Source of the DNA: CAMBDR01 sp046597185
Lineage (GTDB): Bacteria > Pseudomonadota > Gammaproteobacteria > Burkholderiales > Burkholderiaceae_D
Direction of reading: 5' to 3'
Assembly: GCA_046597185.1 (NCBI GenBank)
Contig: JBKJLF010000026.1
Location: forward strand, 1-12,835
DNA: 12,835 nucleotides
Shown: in pieces, positions 1 to 7,455 of the stretch
How the letters are laid out: every line of letters starts with the position of its first letter
Numbering within the stretch: position 1 is the first letter of the stretch
Made by a program: the position numbers and the translations under genes
The notes under the pieces: model-generated
The model's input: the letters and a program-made list of their open reading frames with translations, nothing else
Databases searched by the model: none
What the model was told of the DNA's origin: nothing

Positions 1-21
1 CGCTGACCCGCCCCTGATTAA

Positions 22-1155
22 CTAGCCCGCCAAAGCGCGCCCAATCAATATTTTTTGAATATCGCTACTGCCCTCATAAATCTGGCAGACCCGCACATCG
101 CGATATATCCGCTCCACCGGAAAGTCATCCACATAGCCATAGCCGCCATGAATTTGAATCGCATCCGAGCACACCCGCTCGGCCATTTCCGAGGCAAATA
201 ACTTGGCCATGGCCGCTTCTTTCAAACATGGCACGAGCGCATCTTTCAAGCTGGCCGCATGCCAGATCAGTTGCCGCGCCGCTTCAATTTGGGTGGCCAT
301 ATCGGCCAATTTAAATTGCACCGCCTGATGTTCAAAAATGATTTTGCCAAAGGTTTCACGCTCTTTGGCGTACTTGAGTGCAGCCTCAAACGCGGCGCGC
401 GCCATGCCCACCGCTTGCGCGGCAATGCCAATGCGCCCACCTTCCAGGCCAGACAAGGCAATCTTGTAACCCTGCCCTTCTTCACCAATTAAATTGGCTG
501 CGGGAATACGACAGTTTTCGAATAAAATTTGCGCGGTGTCGGATGAATGTTGGCCCATTTTTTGCTCCAGCCGCGCCACAATATAACCGGGGGCGCTGGT
601 CGGCACCCAAAACGCGCTAATACCCTTTTTACCCGCCGCCTTGTCGGTTACCGCCATCACAATCGCCACGTCAGCATATTTGCCGCTGGTAATAAATTGC
701 TTGACGCCATTGATCACGTACTCATCGCCATCCCGCGTGGCGGTGGTGCGCAAGGCGGCGGCGTCGCTGCCGGTATGTGGTTCGGTCAGGCAAAACGCAC
801 CTAACATCTCGCCCTGTGCCAGCGGACGCAACCACTGTTGCTTTTGCGCGTCATTGGCATACATCATGGCAATGCTGCATACCGGGCAGTTATTGACCGA
901 GATGACGGTGGAGGTGCCACCGTCACCCGCCGCAACTTCTTCCAACACCAAGGCCAGCGACACATAATCCATACCCGCGCCGCCCAATTCTTCCGGCACG
1001 GCCACGCCAAATGCGCCCAGGGCCGCCAATTCCTTCAATTCTGCCTGCGGGAAGTGGTGCTCCTTATCCCAGCGCGCGGCATTGGGGGCCAAACGCTCTT
1101 GCGCAAAACTGCGCAAGGCGTCGCGGATCATGCTTTGTTCTTCAGATAAATTCAT
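22..1155 (-). CDS. Acyl-CoA dehydrogenase (short/branched-chain type)
   Basis: FAD-dependent alpha,beta-dehydrogenation of an acyl-CoA thioester, passing electrons to electron-transfer flavoprotein; cytoplasmic. The 377 residues have the usual family length and show the whole fold. ACAD signature 1 is CLTEPHTGSD (residues 122-131), signature 2 lies around QIHGGYGYVDDFP (334-346), and the catalytic base is E361 in QIYEGSSDIQ, the position used by short- and medium-chain enzymes. This separates it from the isovaleryl-CoA dehydrogenase at 4251-5435, whose base is elsewhere. The start is the ATG at 1155, with GGAA about 5 bases upstream. It lies 18 bp after the thiolase stop, so it is probably the last visible gene of the liuR-ivd-aceK-thiolase cluster. 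Likely substrates are butyryl-, isobutyryl- or 2-methylbutyryl-CoA; the sequence alone does not choose between them. Confidence 0.93.
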   Translation of the reverse strand: MNLSEEQSMIRDALRSFAQERLAPNAARWDKEHHFPQAELKELAALGAFGVAVPEELGGAGMDYVSLALVLEEVAAGDGGTSTVISVNNCPVCSIAMMYANDAQKQQWLRPLAQGEMLGAFCLTEPHTGSDAAALRTTATRDGDEYVINGVKQFITSGKYADVAIVMAVTDKAAGKKGISAFWVPTSAPGYIVARLEQKMGQHSSDTAQILFENCRIPAANLIGEEGQGYKIALSGLEGGRIGIAAQAVGMARAAFEAALKYAKERETFGKIIFEHQAVQFKLADMATQIEAARQLIWHAASLKDALVPCLKEAAMAKLFASEMAERVCSDAIQIHGGYGYVDDFPVERIYRDVRVCQIYEGSSDIQKILIGRALAG

Positions 1156-1173
1156 CGCGTTTCCAGGCTCCGG

Positions 1174-2370
1174 TTAAACCATTTCGATGGCAATCGCGGT
1201 GGCTTCACCGCCGCCAATACATAACGAAGCCACACCACGCTTGCCGCCGCGTTGCTTTAACGCACCCAGCAAGGTGACGATGATGCGTGCGCCGGATGCG
1301 CCAATCGGGTGCCCCAAGGTGCAGGCACCGCCATGCACATTGACTTTGCTGTGCGCAATATCCAAATCTTTCATGGCCGCCATTGGCACCACGGCAAAGG
1401 CTTCGTTGATTTCAAACAAATCCACGTCGCTCGTAGTCCAACCCAGTTTTTTATACAGCTTTTGCATTGACCCCACGGGGGCCGTGGTGAACAGATTCGG
1501 CTCTTGCGCATGCGTGGCGTGACCCAACACTTTGGCAATAATCGTACAACCGAGCTTTTTGGCGGTCGATTCACGCATCATCACCAGCGCAGCAGCACCA
1601 TCATTAATCGATGATGACGAAGCGGCGGTCACGGTGCCATCTTTTTTGAAAGCTGGCTTTAACCCTGCGATTTTTTCCGGCTTGGCTTTGAGCGGGCCTT
1701 CGTCTTTACTGATCACGGTGTCACCACCCCGGCCAGAAACGGTGACGGGTGCCATTTCCCAGGCCAGGCAGCCTTCTTTTTCAGCCGTCTGGGCGCGTCG
1801 CACTGATTCAATCGCAAACGCATCTTGCGCTTCTCGGGTAAAACCGTATTGGCTGGCGCACTCTTCGGCAAAGGTGCCCATCGAACGACCACCACCATTT
1901 TCAGTGCGCGAATAGGCATCTTCCAGGCCATCAAGCATCATGTGATCAAACATCATGCCATGGCCGATACGGTAACCACCGCGCGCTTTGGGAATCAAAT
2001 AAGGCGCATTCGTCATCGATTCCATGCCGCCCACCACAATCACTTCGGCACTACCCGCGAGCAAGCTGTCATACGCGAAAATGGCAGCCTGCATGGCCGA
2101 ACCACACATTTTGGACAAGGTCACCGCGCCGGTAGAAAGTGGCAAACCGGCTTTCAACAAAGCTTGGCGCGCCGGGGCCTGACCCTGGCCCGCCATCAGG
2201 CAATTACCAAAATACACATGCTCTACCAAAGCCGGGGCCACGCCCGCACGTTCGACCGCCGCTTTAATCGCCACCGCGCCCAAATCACTGGCGCTCAGAC
2301 TAGAAAAATCGCCTTGAAACGCCCCCATGGGGGTACGCGCTGCACCAACGATAACAACAGGATCATTCAT
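1174..2370 (-). CDS. Acetyl-CoA C-acetyltransferase (thiolase II)
   Basis: Catalyses reversible condensation or cleavage between two acetyl-CoA and acetoacetyl-CoA; a biosynthetic-type thiolase active as a cytoplasmic tetramer. The 398 residues carry the full catalytic set: nucleophile C89 in LSKMCGSAM, NEAFA (322-326), H354 in GGACTLGHPIG, and C384 in CIGGGEA. The start chosen is the ATG at 2370 (MNDPVVIVGAARTP), because it matches the family N-terminus and is preceded by AAGGAAG. A TTG codon 14 codons upstream, touching the aceK stop, is open but lacks family support. The 38-bp gap after aceK and 18-bp gap before the acyl-CoA dehydrogenase indicate one operon. In leucine catabolism a thiolase processes acetoacetyl-CoA derived from acetoacetate, which fits the neighbours. 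It could also be a general beta-ketothiolase, for example supplying polyhydroxyalkanoate synthesis. Confidence 0.95.
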   Translation of the reverse strand: MNDPVVIVGAARTPMGAFQGDFSSLSASDLGAVAIKAAVERAGVAPALVEHVYFGNCLMAGQGQAPARQALLKAGLPLSTGAVTLSKMCGSAMQAAIFAYDSLLAGSAEVIVVGGMESMTNAPYLIPKARGGYRIGHGMMFDHMMLDGLEDAYSRTENGGGRSMGTFAEECASQYGFTREAQDAFAIESVRRAQTAEKEGCLAWEMAPVTVSGRGGDTVISKDEGPLKAKPEKIAGLKPAFKKDGTVTAASSSSINDGAAALVMMRESTAKKLGCTIIAKVLGHATHAQEPNLFTTAPVGSMQKLYKKLGWTTSDVDLFEINEAFAVVPMAAMKDLDIAHSKVNVHGGACTLGHPIGASGARIIVTLLGALKQRGGKRGVASLCIGGGEATAIAIEMV

Positions 2371-2408
2371 GATTTCTTCCTTCACACTATTTAATAGACT
2401 TATGCAGC

Positions 2409-4172
2409 TCAATTGCCAAACCGAATTTCCTGCGGATAAGGAAAAACATCTTCAACCTGCCCCTCGGCAATGCGCTGCTTACGTTGCTGCCAATAACTCG
2501 CTTCCAGCAAATCGGCATGATGTTTCATAAAATATTTACGGATGCGGGTATTGCCCAATAAAAAGGTGCCGAATTGCTCCGGAAACACATCGTTTTTGGC
2601 AATCGAATACCATGGCTCGGATGACATTTCATCTTCTTCATTGCGCGCCTCGGGAATTTTGCGGAAATTGCAGTCGGTAATGTATTCAATTTCATCGTAA
2701 TCGTAAAACACCACGCGCTTATGGCGGGTTACGCCAAAGTTTTTATACAGCATATCGCCGGGGAAAATATTGGCCGCCACCAACTCCTTAATCGCATTGC
2801 CATATTCGCGCACGCCATGCTCGGTAGCGGCTTCATCCTGCCTTTTCTCGGCATCGGCCAACCAGATATTTAACGGAATCATGCGCCGCTCAATATATAA
2901 ATGCTTGATGATGATTTCATTACCCTCTTCTTCAATCTGGCTGGGCGCAACCTGCTTTAATTCATTGAGTAATTCTTCGCAAAAACGATCACGCGGAAAA
3001 GCCACATTCGAATATTCCAGGGTATCGGCCATGCGCCCTACCCGGTCATGGTTTTTCACCAGCAAATATTTTTCTTGAATTTGATCCCGGCTGGTTTCTT
3101 TGGGTGGGGGAATCACATCTTTAATCAATTTAAATACATACGGGAACGAAGGCAGGGCAAATACCATCATCACCAAACCGCGTATCCCCGGCGCAATCGC
3201 AAAACTGTCCGATGAATGGCGTAAATGACGTAAATAATCGCGATAAAACAGGGTTTTACCTTGCTTATGCAAACCCAGAATGGCATACACTTCGCTACGC
3301 GGCTTCCTGGGCATCATACTACGCAAAAATTGCACGTAAGCCGAAGGCACTTCCATATCCACCAAAAAGTAGGCGCGGGTAAAGGAAAATAAAATGGTGA
3401 TGTGTTCGGGGTCAAATAACACGGTATCGAGGATTAACTGGCCTTTTTTATTATGCAAAATCGGCACCACAAAAGGGTATTCCAAACTGCCATTAATGCC
3501 TTTGCCGACGATGTAAGCACCCTTATTGCGGAAAAACAAACTGGTCAATACCTGGATCTGATGATTCGCTTCCGGCACCGAACCACCAAATAATTGCTTT
3601 AAGCGCGCCTCGACACTGGCAATATCGCGATCCAAATCTTCAAACGGGCGTTGCAACTGGAAATTGGTGATAATCCGCCGAATCGACAGGCGCATGCCAT
3701 CCTGATTCGGGTAATACACCCGATACGTCGGCAACAATTCATCGGTTTCAATATATTCGGTGGACACCACGGGCCGCACAAAAATAAAATCGTTGTGAAA
3801 ATAGGTGCGGTGCAACACATTGCAACAAACCGAATTGAAAAACGATTCCGCCAATTCCGGCTGTTTATGATCTGCCAACAAACCGATATAGTGCAGCTTC
3901 ATTTCGCGCCAGACTTCATCGCTCAGTTCGTTTTGATCGTATTCATCTTCGATCATTTGCACACATTCACGCACCCTGGTATCGTAATAATCGATCCGCT
4001 CGCGGGCGGCGATTTGTGCTATCTTCCACTCGGCCCGGTCAAAGTGGCCGCGTGCGTCGCGGCTAGCTTGCCGAAACAAACGGTAGTGTTTATCAAAACC
4101 ATCGAGGATGGCACGGGCCAGGTCAAACGCAATTTGCGAAGACAGCAATTTGGGAAAGGCATTATTGGACAT
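2409..4172 (-). CDS. aceK: Isocitrate dehydrogenase kinase/phosphatase
   Basis: Bifunctional enzyme that phosphorylates and dephosphorylates isocitrate dehydrogenase, diverting isocitrate into the glyoxylate shunt when cells grow on acetyl-CoA-yielding substrates. Its 587 residues are close to the E. coli length. Recognisable blocks are the nucleotide-binding APGIRGLVM (328-336), a conserved lysine at K348 in FPYVFKLIKD, the kinase catalytic-loop segment PGDMLYKNFG (471-480), and FYDYDEIEY (489-497) with the acidic residues that bind metal. The start is the ATG at 4172; its ribosome binding site is weak, with GACGAG the best candidate. The gene is not beside aceA or aceB here. It lies 78 bp downstream of ivd on the same strand and 38 bp before thiolase, which suggests co-transcription from the ivd promoter. 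A compact hairpin separates it from ivd. Family assignment is secure; regulation is inferred. Confidence 0.97.
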   Translation of the reverse strand: MSNNAFPKLLSSQIAFDLARAILDGFDKHYRLFRQASRDARGHFDRAEWKIAQIAARERIDYYDTRVRECVQMIEDEYDQNELSDEVWREMKLHYIGLLADHKQPELAESFFNSVCCNVLHRTYFHNDFIFVRPVVSTEYIETDELLPTYRVYYPNQDGMRLSIRRIITNFQLQRPFEDLDRDIASVEARLKQLFGGSVPEANHQIQVLTSLFFRNKGAYIVGKGINGSLEYPFVVPILHNKKGQLILDTVLFDPEHITILFSFTRAYFLVDMEVPSAYVQFLRSMMPRKPRSEVYAILGLHKQGKTLFYRDYLRHLRHSSDSFAIAPGIRGLVMMVFALPSFPYVFKLIKDVIPPPKETSRDQIQEKYLLVKNHDRVGRMADTLEYSNVAFPRDRFCEELLNELKQVAPSQIEEEGNEIIIKHLYIERRMIPLNIWLADAEKRQDEAATEHGVREYGNAIKELVAANIFPGDMLYKNFGVTRHKRVVFYDYDEIEYITDCNFRKIPEARNEEDEMSSEPWYSIAKNDVFPEQFGTFLLGNTRIRKYFMKHHADLLEASYWQQRKQRIAEGQVEDVFPYPQEIRFGN

Positions 4173-4221
4173 GGAAGGATCTCGTCAAGGAAGCGAAGCT
4201 GAACGATTTTACCCTGTTCGA

Positions 4222-4240
4222 CCGGGTGCCTGGCACCCGG
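4222..4240. repeat. Perfect 9-bp inverted repeat between ivd and aceK
   Basis: CCGGGTGCC and GGCACCCGG flank a single T, so the RNA could form a very stable GC-rich stem with a minimal loop. On the minus strand, in which both neighbours are transcribed, no U-run follows, so it is not a standard intrinsic terminator of ivd. It could be an RNA-processing or stability element between the two genes, or one copy of a dispersed palindromic repeat; the TGCC(T/A)GGCA core looks like such elements. The inverted repeat is certain; its role is not known. Confidence 0.6.
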
Positions 4241-4250
4241 CCAATGATTT

Positions 4251-5435
4251 TTACCGGGTTTCGGCAAATAATTCGCGCCCAATCAACATCCGACGAATTT
4301 CGCTGGTGCCCGCGCCAATTTCATAGAGCTTGGCATCACGCCACAAGCGCCCCACCGGGTATTCGTTAATATACCCGTTGCCACCCAGCGCTTGAATCGC
4401 TTCACCCGCCATCCAGGTGGCTTTTTCGGCCGAATACAAAATCGCACCCGCCGCATCCTTGCGCAAGGAGCGCACGGCTTCCGGTGTGGTAGCTCGGTCA
4501 CACGCCTGACCCACGGCATACACATAGGCCTTGCACGCCATCATGGTGGAATACATATCCGCCAACTTGCCTTGCATCAATTGAAACTCGCCAATCGGCT
4601 GGCCAAACTGTTTGCGCTCATGCACATACGGCACCACCACATCCATACAGGCTTGCATAATCCCCAGCGGCCCACCAGAGAGCACGGTGCGCTCAAAATC
4701 GAGGCCAGACATCAACACATTCACGCCACGGCCCAAACCACCGAGCACGTTTTCAGCGGGTACTTCGCAATCCTGAAACACCAATTCACCAGTATGCGAG
4801 CCGCGCATGCCCAGTTTGTCCAATTTTTGCGCCACCGAAAAGCCTTTAAAGCCTTTTTCGATCAGAAATGCGGTCATGCCACGTGGGCCGGCTTCCAGAT
4901 CATTTTTGGCATACACCACCAATACATCCGCATCCGGGCCATTGGTAATCCACATTTTGGTGCCATTCAAGACCCAGCGGTCGCCTTTAAAATCGGCACG
5001 CAGTTTCATGCTGACCACATCCGAACCGGCATTGGGTTCCGACATGGCCAACGCACCAATATATTCACCGCTGATTAATTTGGGCAGGTATTGGGCTTTT
5101 TGCTCAGCCGTGCCATTGCGCTTGATTTGATTGACGCATAAATTGGAATGCGCACCATAGGATAGGCCAACCGAGGCCGAAGCGCGCGAGATTTCCTCCA
5201 TGGCAATAATATGAGCCAGATAACCCATATCGGCACCGCCATATTCGTCGCTAACCGTAATGCCCAACACGCCAAGATCGCCCATTTTGCGCCATAAATC
5301 CATGGGGAATTGATCGGAATGATCGATTTGGGCTGCGCGCGGCGCGATTTCGGCGGCGGCGAAATGTTGAATCGATTCACGCAAGGCGGCGATATCTTCG
5401 CCATGATCAAAAGTTAAACCCGGAAGATGGAGCAT
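4251..5435 (-). CDS. ivd: Isovaleryl-CoA dehydrogenase
   Basis: Oxidises isovaleryl-CoA to 3-methylcrotonyl-CoA, the third step of leucine catabolism (liuA in the liu nomenclature); FAD enzyme feeding ETF. The 394 residues contain MSEPNAGSD (131-139) and, diagnostically, the catalytic glutamate E248 in SGLDFERTVLSGGP. The alternative base position near the C-terminus is replaced by Gly/Ala in YEIGAGTSEIR (371-381). This swap is characteristic of isovaleryl-CoA dehydrogenases. The start taken is the ATG at 5435 (MLHLPGLTFD), with GAGGGT 4 bases upstream. A TTG nine codons further upstream is open but without family support. The gene follows the LiuR-like regulator and has its own promoter with an overlapping palindrome. 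Other liu genes (methylcrotonyl-CoA carboxylase, hydratase, HMG-CoA lyase) are not in the window. Confidence 0.96.
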   Translation of the reverse strand: MLHLPGLTFDHGEDIAALRESIQHFAAAEIAPRAAQIDHSDQFPMDLWRKMGDLGVLGITVSDEYGGADMGYLAHIIAMEEISRASASVGLSYGAHSNLCVNQIKRNGTAEQKAQYLPKLISGEYIGALAMSEPNAGSDVVSMKLRADFKGDRWVLNGTKMWITNGPDADVLVVYAKNDLEAGPRGMTAFLIEKGFKGFSVAQKLDKLGMRGSHTGELVFQDCEVPAENVLGGLGRGVNVLMSGLDFERTVLSGGPLGIMQACMDVVVPYVHERKQFGQPIGEFQLMQGKLADMYSTMMACKAYVYAVGQACDRATTPEAVRSLRKDAAGAILYSAEKATWMAGEAIQALGGNGYINEYPVGRLWRDAKLYEIGAGTSEIRRMLIGRELFAETR

Positions 5436-5484
5436 AAGACCCTCATTTAAAAAGAATTTCAAATCGGTACGAGATTACTACGAG

Positions 5485-5513
5485 ATTATATGCGAGGTTT
5501 CCGTTTACGTAAA
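5485..5513 (-). promoter_or_regulatory. Promoter of ivd (sigma-70 type)
   Basis: Read on the minus strand there is a perfect -10 hexamer TATAAT (complement of 5485-5490). A -35-like TTTACG (complement of 5508-5513) lies exactly 17 bp upstream. A second TTTACG at 5514-5519 would give a 23-bp spacer and is less likely. Transcription would start near 5478, leaving an untranslated leader of about 42 bases before the ivd ATG. The -35 box sits inside the 32-bp palindrome, so binding there should compete with or reposition RNA polymerase. Confidence 0.7.
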
Positions 5514-5524
5514 CGTAAACCTCG
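5493..5524. promoter_or_regulatory. 32-bp palindromic operator, probable LiuR site
   Basis: The sequence is an inverted repeat over 32 bp with a single mismatched pair (5501 against 5516). Its core is GTTTACGTAAAC followed by a further GTAAAC, and the outer arms are CGAGGTTT and AAACCTCG. It lies between the stop of the MerR-type regulator (10 bp away) and ivd, overlapping the -35 box. LiuR-family MerR proteins are known to control liu operons through palindromes upstream of ivd/liuA, so this is the expected operator. The palindrome is directly visible; which protein binds it is inferred. Confidence 0.75.
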
Positions 5525-5533
5525 GGCAAAGTA

Positions 5534-5938
5534 TCAAGATTCATCTGGATCAGCCTGTTGTTGCAGCACACGCTTGCATTCTTGTTCATGTAAATTGATT
5601 TCTGCCAATGCCAATTCAAGATCATGCTGCTGTTGCTCCAATTTTTTCCGATGGTGCGCCAACACCGTCAAAAATTGTTCCATTTGTGCAACAGTATCCT
5701 TGGGTGACTCATACATATCCACCAAATGCTTTATTTCAGCCAATGACAAACCCAAACGCTTGCCACGCAATGTCAGTTTCAAGCGGGTACGATCACGCGC
5801 ACCATAGACGCGGTTGCGCCCGACTTCGCGCAAGGGACTGAGCAAACCTTGATCTTCGTAAAACCGGATCGCGCGGGCCGTAATCTCAAATTCTCGCGCC
5901 AATTCGCTTATGGTATAACTGGGTGCTGCCGCCATCAT
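5534..5938 (-). CDS. liuR: MerR-family transcriptional regulator, LiuR-like
   Basis: DNA-binding regulator, most likely of the adjacent leucine/isovalerate genes. Its 134 residues show an N-terminal MerR winged helix: YTISELAREFEITARAIRFYEDQGLL (8-33), then the wing and second helix-turn-helix with GRNRVY (40-45). A long glutamine- and leucine-rich dimerisation coiled coil spans about 82-128. There is no cysteine cluster of the metal-sensing type; the only cysteine is C121, so metal sensing is unlikely and an acyl-CoA-type effector would fit the family. Two adjacent ATGs (5938 and 5935) are possible starts; AAGGG lies 8 bases before the first. It sits 98 bp upstream of ivd on the same strand with the palindrome between. 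The symbol rests on family resemblance plus context. Confidence 0.82.
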   Translation of the reverse strand: MMAAAPSYTISELAREFEITARAIRFYEDQGLLSPLREVGRNRVYGARDRTRLKLTLRGKRLGLSLAEIKHLVDMYESPKDTVAQMEQFLTVLAHHRKKLEQQQHDLELALAEINLHEQECKRVLQQQADPDES

Positions 5939-5984
5939 ATAAAACCCTTAACAGGAACCATATCAAATAAGAACAATTCAGATT

Positions 5985-6015
5985 ACAATAGACCGCGAGC
6001 CGACGTGATCGTCAA
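5985..6015 (-). promoter_or_regulatory. Candidate liuR promoter with 19-bp spacer
   Basis: On the minus strand a TTGACG box (complement of 6010-6015) is followed after 19 bp by TATTGT (complement of 5985-5990). Long 19-20 bp spacers are typical of promoters controlled by MerR proteins, so autoregulation is possible. The -35 box is the first of a row of identical hexamers. A competing, weaker reading is TTGTAA (5983-5988) and TGATAT (5960-5965) with a 17-bp spacer. No clear palindrome was found in the spacer. Confidence 0.35.
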
Positions 6016-6058
6016 CGTCAACGTCAACGTCAACATAAACGTCAGCGTCAGCGCCAAC
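6005..6058. repeat. Tandem hexanucleotide repeat (GTCAAC-like)
   Basis: Nine consecutive 6-bp units lie between the divergent liuR-like and hydrolase genes: GTGATC, four perfect GTCAAC copies (6011-6034), ATAAAC, two GTCAGC, and GCCAAC. Read on the minus strand, each perfect unit places a TTGACG -35-like box. The units also resemble the GTAAAC half-sites of the palindrome upstream of ivd. The array is not interrupted by stops in the hydrolase frame, but there is no reason to think it is translated. Confidence 0.85.
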
Positions 6059-6106
6059 CCAGTCCGTATTGTAGGCCAGCCCACCCCAAAATGGAAAGAA
6101 TGCCTG

Positions 6107-7174
6107 ATGAACCCCCTCGAAAATGCACTTGACTATCCATTTGGTGACACATTGCCTGCCACTGGCGAATTGCTGGAAGTCGCGCCCGGCGTATTTTGGT
6201 TGCGCATGACGCTGCCATTTGCGCTCAATCATATCAATTTGTGGTTATTAGCCGATGAATCACCCACTGGCCAACCAGGTTGGTGCATTATTGATTGCGG
6301 TATCGCAAACGATGCTACCCGTAGCGCATGGCAAGCCATTTTTGCAACGTACTGCCAAAATCACCCGGTATTGCGCGTTTTAGCAACACATTGCCATCCT
6401 GATCACATTGGCAATGCGGCATGGTTATGTGAGCATTGGCAAGTACCGCTGTGGGCCAGCACCGGGGAATATGCTTTCGCGCGCATGATGTCTGCGGGCT
6501 TGCCGGGGGTGGATGGCGTTGCCGCCCTGCCCCATTTTGAGCGCCATGGTTTAACTGACCCGGCTTTACTGGAATCGATGCGCAGCCGCCGCAACTACTA
6601 TCCTTCGCTGGTGCCAAGCGTGCCACACGCCTATACGCGCCTGTGCGACCAGCAACAGGTGCGCATTGGCGCACACACCTGGCGCGTGATCACCGGATTT
6701 GGCCATTCGCCCGAACATATTGCCCTGTATTGTGAAAATCTTCAATTGTTAATTTCCGGCGATATGGTTTTGCCACGAATTTCTACCAATATTTCTGTAT
6801 TTGCTATCGAACCAGATGGCAACCCCTTGGGTCTTTATCTCGATTCATTACATAAATTTGATGACTTGCCAGAAACAACATTGGTCTTGCCATCGCATGG
6901 TAAACCCTTTCGCGGTTTAGCCACACGCATCGCGCAGTTGCGTGTACATCACGAACAGCGCCTCAATGAGGTGCGTTTTGCCTGCACGCAGCCACAATCT
7001 GCGGCAGAGATTGTTCCCATCATGTTTCAGCGCGAACTTGACCCACATCAGCGTAGTTTCGCCATGGGTGAGGCAATTGCCCATTTACAGTTACTGCATA
7101 CCGTGGGGGAATTGTGTCGTAACCTCGATCCAGATGGTGTCATTCGCTACCGCACAATGTCACATTTCATTTAA
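6107..7174 (+). CDS. MBL-fold metallo-hydrolase (LACTB2-like)
   Basis: A metallo-beta-lactamase-fold hydrolase, probably binuclear zinc and cytoplasmic (no signal peptide). In its 355 residues the metal ligands are complete: H95, H97, D99 and H100 in THCHPDHIGNA, H200 in GFGHSPEH, D219 in ISGDMV, and H264 in LPSHGKPF. Residues from about 275 to 340 form a helical C-terminal region like the winged-helix tail of LACTB2/glyoxalase-II-related proteins. The start is the ATG at 6107 with GGAAAG 8 bases upstream. The frame stays open upstream to 5849 only by crossing the hexamer repeat and antisense to liuR, so a longer start is not credible. It is divergent from liuR, and a role in thioester or acyl-CoA metabolism is conceivable but unproven. 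The substrate cannot be assigned from the sequence. Confidence 0.88.
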   Translation: MNPLENALDYPFGDTLPATGELLEVAPGVFWLRMTLPFALNHINLWLLADESPTGQPGWCIIDCGIANDATRSAWQAIFATYCQNHPVLRVLATHCHPDHIGNAAWLCEHWQVPLWASTGEYAFARMMSAGLPGVDGVAALPHFERHGLTDPALLESMRSRRNYYPSLVPSVPHAYTRLCDQQQVRIGAHTWRVITGFGHSPEHIALYCENLQLLISGDMVLPRISTNISVFAIEPDGNPLGLYLDSLHKFDDLPETTLVLPSHGKPFRGLATRIAQLRVHHEQRLNEVRFACTQPQSAAEIVPIMFQRELDPHQRSFAMGEAIAHLQLLHTVGELCRNLDPDGVIRYRTMSHFI

Positions 7175-7379
7175 TCTCGAACCATCTTTAGATGACAGAA
7201 TACAACATACAGTAAAGCGCGAAGGGTGATTTTTTTGATAAACACCAAGAATGTGTAAATTCGCCGTACAAATTGGAAATTCCTCTTATTTTAGCAGTAC
7301 AATTTGCTTCGGACGGAAAAAATTCCGCCATCATCAAAACTTCGGAACATTGTAGCGCTGGTGAACTTCAATAAAATTT

Positions 7380-7385
7380 AGGAGG
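7380..7385 (+). promoter_or_regulatory. Consensus Shine-Dalgarno AGGAGG
   Basis: A perfect AGGAGG stands 7 bases before the ATG at 7393. It is the strongest ribosome binding site noticed in the window. The following annotated-size gene at 7480 has no comparable site (its upstream sequence is CTGAAAAAATCCGACT). This is the main evidence that the short reading frame is translated. Confidence 0.65.
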
Positions 7386-7392
7386 AATACAA

Positions 7393-7455
7393 ATGTTAAT
7401 TTTACCGACGAATTTTGTCATGGCCGGTGGCTGCTTCGCAGCTACTTTTCTCTAA
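7393..7455 (+). CDS. Candidate 20-aa small protein or leader peptide
   Basis: The reading frame encodes MLILPTNFVMAGGCFAATFL and stops with TAA 24 bases before the HTH gene start. It is hydrophobic with a single cysteine and no charged residue. Support comes from the consensus AGGAGG at ideal spacing and from position directly upstream of a regulator gene that has a poor ribosome binding site. The last third of the frame overlaps a stem-loop (7428-7444) followed by a pyrimidine-rich run, so translation could influence whether that hairpin forms. It could be a leader peptide controlling the HTH gene, a membrane-active micropeptide, or a chance frame. I do not recognise it as any known family. 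Confidence 0.45.
   Translation: MLILPTNFVMAGGCFAATFL
7428..7453 (+). terminator. Terminator-like stem-loop inside the small ORF
   Basis: TGGCTGC (7428-7434) and GCAGCTA (7438-7444) pair over seven positions, including one G-U, around a TTC loop. CTTTTCTCT follows immediately. The short stem and imperfect U-run make it a weak terminator, which would suit an attenuator ahead of the HTH gene at 7480. Structure is seen in the sequence; the function is inferred. Confidence 0.35.

Noticed and set aside
2371..2412. Longer thiolase start at TTG overlapping the aceK stop
   Set aside because: The extra 14 residues have no counterpart in the family, and the ATG at 2370 has a good ribosome binding site.
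4173..4250. Separate promoter for aceK in the gap after ivd
   Set aside because: A TAAAAT box exists on the minus strand but no acceptable -35 lies 15-19 bp upstream of it.
5849..6106. N-terminal extension of the MBL hydrolase reading through the hexamer repeat as alternating Val-Asn
   Set aside because: It would start at a TTG without ribosome binding site, run antisense to the liuR-like gene, and precede a normal family N-terminus that has its own ATG and GGAAAG.
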